Of a stretch of 10,202 bases of DNA, positions 7,609-10,202 are shown piece by piece; the stretch's first letter is position 1; every line of letters starts with the position of its first letter. The notes under the pieces are model-generated. The model was not told where the DNA came from. It was given only the letters and a program-made list of their open reading frames with translations, and made no database searches. This stretch comes from Larix sibirica (Eukaryota > Streptophyta > Pinopsida > Pinales > Pinaceae), in NCBI GenBank assembly GCA_004151065.3, contig NWUY0305004212.1:1-10202 (forward strand). Direction: 5' to 3'. A program made the translations under genes and the position numbers.

Positions 7609-8751
7609 CTTATTGTCCCCAAGCCTGTTTGGGAGGCCGAGGTAGATCAATATCTTTCCTATAATCCATACCTACAAATGGGTAATGCTTAATCAACACT
7701 AGGAACTATATTCATAGTACAAATAAACATGGACAAAAGACATTTCCTACAACATTGACCTTGGCCTATTAGCATAACCTCACCCCATTGTTGCATTTGG
7801 GTCTCCCTAAACCTTACATCTCCGACCTCATGGTATGGAGAAAGAGTCAGGATCCTCTCAAAGAAGAAATCATATATGAGGTACTGAATCCAAAGTCCCC
7901 ATCTGACCTACCCTCTTGTAGGTAGTCACAACTATCATTGCAATATGACTATAAATATCTAGGCACACCCAAAGTAGGTCCCAATATGCACTCTCCACTA
8001 TCATCATCTGACCTCCTAATAATTAATGGGGTCCATGTGAACCCATCACTTGTACTACCCCATCTATAATTTCCCTAAACTCCAAGCTTACAATATCCTC
8101 TAATCAGAGGGTTGAGTCATGTAGTTGACCACCATCCATACAATATGTCTCTAGAAATTCCTCCATTGGCTTGTCCCGTGACCTCATCGGAAGAATGTCA
8201 CCCACAACTCTAGACATGGGCACACTAGTCATGAAATATATATATTGAAAGGTGAGGTCAATGTGCTCACCTTGCACTATGAATTCATCAACATCCACAT
8301 CATAGTAATGTATGACCTTGGAGAGAAGCATACCATTCGATATCATTAGAGGGTTCTCAAGGAACTTGAGGATCCCTCTTTTTGTGACGAGTCTCTGGTT
8401 AGCTTGATCCTTCTCAATATCTATACATAAAGGATCAAAGTCTCCCCCACTCTCTAGTGAAGCTTCATACTAGTTGAATGCTATGCCAAAATGAGTCAAT
8501 CTATAGGTCAATTTTTTCCCTTTTAACTTATATATTTTTAGCCAAAAATTGCATTGTAGATGCACATTTGTTCGATAAAGAGATGCATAGATGGTTCACA
8601 CATATTACACTGATAGGTTCACATATTGTGGCTTTTCTATGAACATCTGCATGCCTAGTGCACTGTTAAAGCATCCCACATCTACGCACACAACTCGACT
8701 ATCAAAAGATTTCTTATGTGCACAATGTATAAAACCTTTTAAAATCATTCA

Positions 8752-8880
8752 CCTAGCTGTTAATTTTCCATGGATTCCATTGATCCCATAGGACTTTAAT
8801 CTAGAAAATAAATTAGACAAAAATGTAAAGGGGTTGAGATCTCTAACTTGCAACTCACAAAATTCAAAATTGACAATCAT
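8752..8880 (-). other. possible short first exon of the fossil gene
   Basis: An ATG at 8880 opens 43 codons beginning MIVNFEFCELQVRDLNPF and reaching LKSYGINGIHGKLTAR before TGA at 8749-8751. The stop overlaps an AG/GTGAAT donor-like site at 8753/8752. It lies downstream of the TATA candidate and upstream of the fossil gene on the same strand. An open frame of this length is within chance, and I recognise no family. Confidence 0.2.
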
Positions 8881-8972
8881 AATGGAAGATATCCTGTCTG
8901 GAAGTTTTATGTCTCATGAGAAACTAGAACTCAAAACAATGACAATGAATTTTGAATTTGGGGGTCCGACCC

Positions 8973-8980
8973 TATTTATA
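8973..8980 (-). promoter_or_regulatory. TATA box candidate upstream of the fossil gene
   Basis: The minus strand reads GGTATTTATAAATAGGGTC, containing an exact TATAAATA. It lies about 380 bp upstream of the recognisable coding text and 93 bp upstream of the ATG at 8880, so it points toward the fossil gene. There is no other evidence for a promoter. Confidence 0.4.
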
Positions 8981-8989
8981 AATACCTTT

Positions 8990-9713
8990 TCAATTTTATT
9001 TTCTTCTTTACAACCTTATATGACCTTCGTTTGACATTCCATCAACATTATTTTATTCTTGGTTCCATGCTCTTCCGCATAAAGAAACTAATTTCATGTT
9101 TAGGTAATTTTACCTAAAACCCCTATTTTCCCATAAATGTTAAGCACATGTAACTTAGGATATAAACCTTCATTTCATGTCGTTTGCACCATTGCTTTGT
9201 TTTAAAATTAACTTTTACATTGTAGTTCTGTTTCCATGTCCAAAGATACATTTTTCAGAATGCCCATGATTTTTCCAACCTATCTTACAATCCATTTCTA
9301 CTCTTATAGTTATACTTATTTAAAAAATACCATATAGATCACATATTCCATTTAATATCTTGCATTTACTTTGTTTGTCGACCCTAGTTATCTATAGGAA
9401 CCCCCCCCATTCAGACAAGTGGTCTAACCTAGATAGTTATACATTTTTATTATCCGACAGTAGTACCTTATCTACATGGGTTTCCTCCTATTAGTACCCT
9501 TGGGAATTATTGCAACCATGCCTTTGTTTCATCCTTATAAGGATTGCGAGTATGTATAGTACATGGCCCATAGTTTAGCCACATGTGCATTCTTTCCATA
9601 GTCACTAGCTCACTTCCCCATACTATTAGATATGTATTGTATTATTTGCAAGTAGGATTAGTCACACCCTAGAAGGGGTTTAGGGGGGACATGGAGGGAC
9701 AATGGCCCCCCCA
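8990..9713. other. no feature recognised
   Basis: AT-rich sequence with short open frames only. It contains a run of eight C (9401-9408), and near its right end a G-rich stretch (9675-9699) facing a run of seven C (9705-9711), which could pair as a hairpin. No motif of a known gene, RNA or element is seen. Confidence 0.5.
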
Positions 9714-10025
9714 TGTGAGGGTTTGAGAATGAAGTCCTGAAGGAAACATTTTTTGATTCGTTATGTATTACTTAAGACAATGGTTTCTACCCATTGTAAA
9801 CTAATTCCAATTAAGGAATAAGGGTTGTAATATAATACAAGTTAACATATTAGGGTTTTGGATGATATAATATTGTATTATAAACAATGAGATAGAGAGA
9901 GGATCAACTCTCGGTTATGCTATTTTGTCTAGTTAAGGGTTTCCAAGGTAAACCTTTGTGCAATATGTGTTTGCGCCATGGTTATTTCTTGTGTTTTATA
10001 TACTTTTGGTATTGTTTTTCTTACA
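9714..10025 (+). repeat. weak LTR-like segment
   Basis: The plus strand goes from TGTGAG to CTTACA, preceded by a purine-rich tract (GGGGTTTAGGGGGGACATGG, about 9675-9694) that could serve as a polypurine tract. Inside are AT-rich TATA-like text (ATATAATATTGTATTATAAA, near 9865-9885), GAGATAGAGAGAGG resembling an R region start, and a T-rich end. No primer site follows at 10026, and no target duplication or second copy is seen. The ends are a guess. Confidence 0.25.
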
Positions 10026-10202
10026 AAGGTTTAGAAAATTATTCATCTGTTATTAGAGTGAGGTTTTTGGCATTGGGGGGATTCCTTTGTTGCTAGGGTT
10101 TAGTTCATTTTGTGAAGAGCAAGGGTATCTTGGGTCTATGATAAACTTGTGTTTGAGTGGGATCTTTGTGCAATGAATACTGTGTAAAGAAAAGGGAAAG
10201 TA

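Larger units (their letters stand above)
7124..8595 (-). pseudogene. fossil PMD/MAIN-like gene, probably two exons
   Basis: One minus-strand frame runs from 8595 to about 7840 with stops but no visible shift. It reads KKLTYRLTHFGIAFN, a stop, then ESGGDFDPLCIDIEKDQANQ, LVTKRGILKFLENPLMISNG, VIHYYDVDVDEFIVQGEHID, LTFQYIYFMTSVPMSRVVGD and FLETYCMDGGQ. After a stop at 8104 come VVQVMGSHGPH and LLGGQMMIVESAYWDLL. A shifted frame gives HYPFVGMDYRKDIDLPRPP near 7690-7630. A donor-like AAG/GTAATG at 7609/7608 suggests an intron; coding resumes near 7480 (IKVGWRGFDHVLP, DGVTNHGWKHLNEARYR) and ends in an Asp/Asn/Glu tail with TAA at 7124-7126. The GE-(I/M)-LTF-IY-LP-VVGD pattern recalls plant mobile domain proteins, and more closely a multicopy gymnosperm family that I remember without a name. 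No retroviral or known transposase motif is seen. Function is unknown. Confidence 0.6.

Overview
This looks like repeat-rich, decayed nuclear DNA from a plant with a large genome. Plant type is an inference: the LTR-retrotransposon families are plant ones, no intact gene longer than about 100 codons is visible, and one fossil gene resembles a multicopy family I associate, from memory, with conifers and other gymnosperms. Nothing here looks bacterial, organellar or viral, and no gene in the window looks functional as it stands.

Layout. Bases 1-6266 are the 5' two-thirds of a degenerate Ty3/gypsy LTR retrotransposon on the minus strand, cut by the left edge of the window. Reading along the element (right to left) there is a 1000-bp 5' LTR (5267-6266), a decayed tRNA primer-binding site (5245-5262), a 1.36-kb leader, a gag fossil starting with an ATG at 3879, a CCHC-type zinc-knuckle remnant with a poly-Asn linker, an aspartic protease remnant (about 1018-1440), a linker, and the N-terminal end of the reverse transcriptase (1-235). 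Features of the reading frame and the primer site point to the Tat/Ogre-like side of plant Ty3/gypsy.

Bases 6302-6725 are a 424-bp Ty1/copia-type LTR, also on the minus strand, 35 bp away from the gypsy LTR. Those 35 bp contain a damaged version of the usual copia primer site, so the gypsy element may have landed inside the first bases of a copia element: a nested insertion.

Bases 7124-8595 hold a fossil of a non-retroviral protein gene on the minus strand. It reads in one frame with scattered stops for about 750 bp, probably has one intron, and ends in an acidic Asp/Asn/Glu tail. It resembles plant-mobile-domain (PMD/MAIN-like) proteins or a related gymnosperm multicopy family. A good TATA box and a possible short first exon lie upstream, at 8973-8980 and 8752-8880.

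Bases 8990-9700 hold nothing I can name. Bases 9714-10025 have weak LTR-like character. The common theme is a graveyard of elements eroded mainly by C-to-T/G-to-A change: many stops sit where family members have Gln, Arg or Trp.
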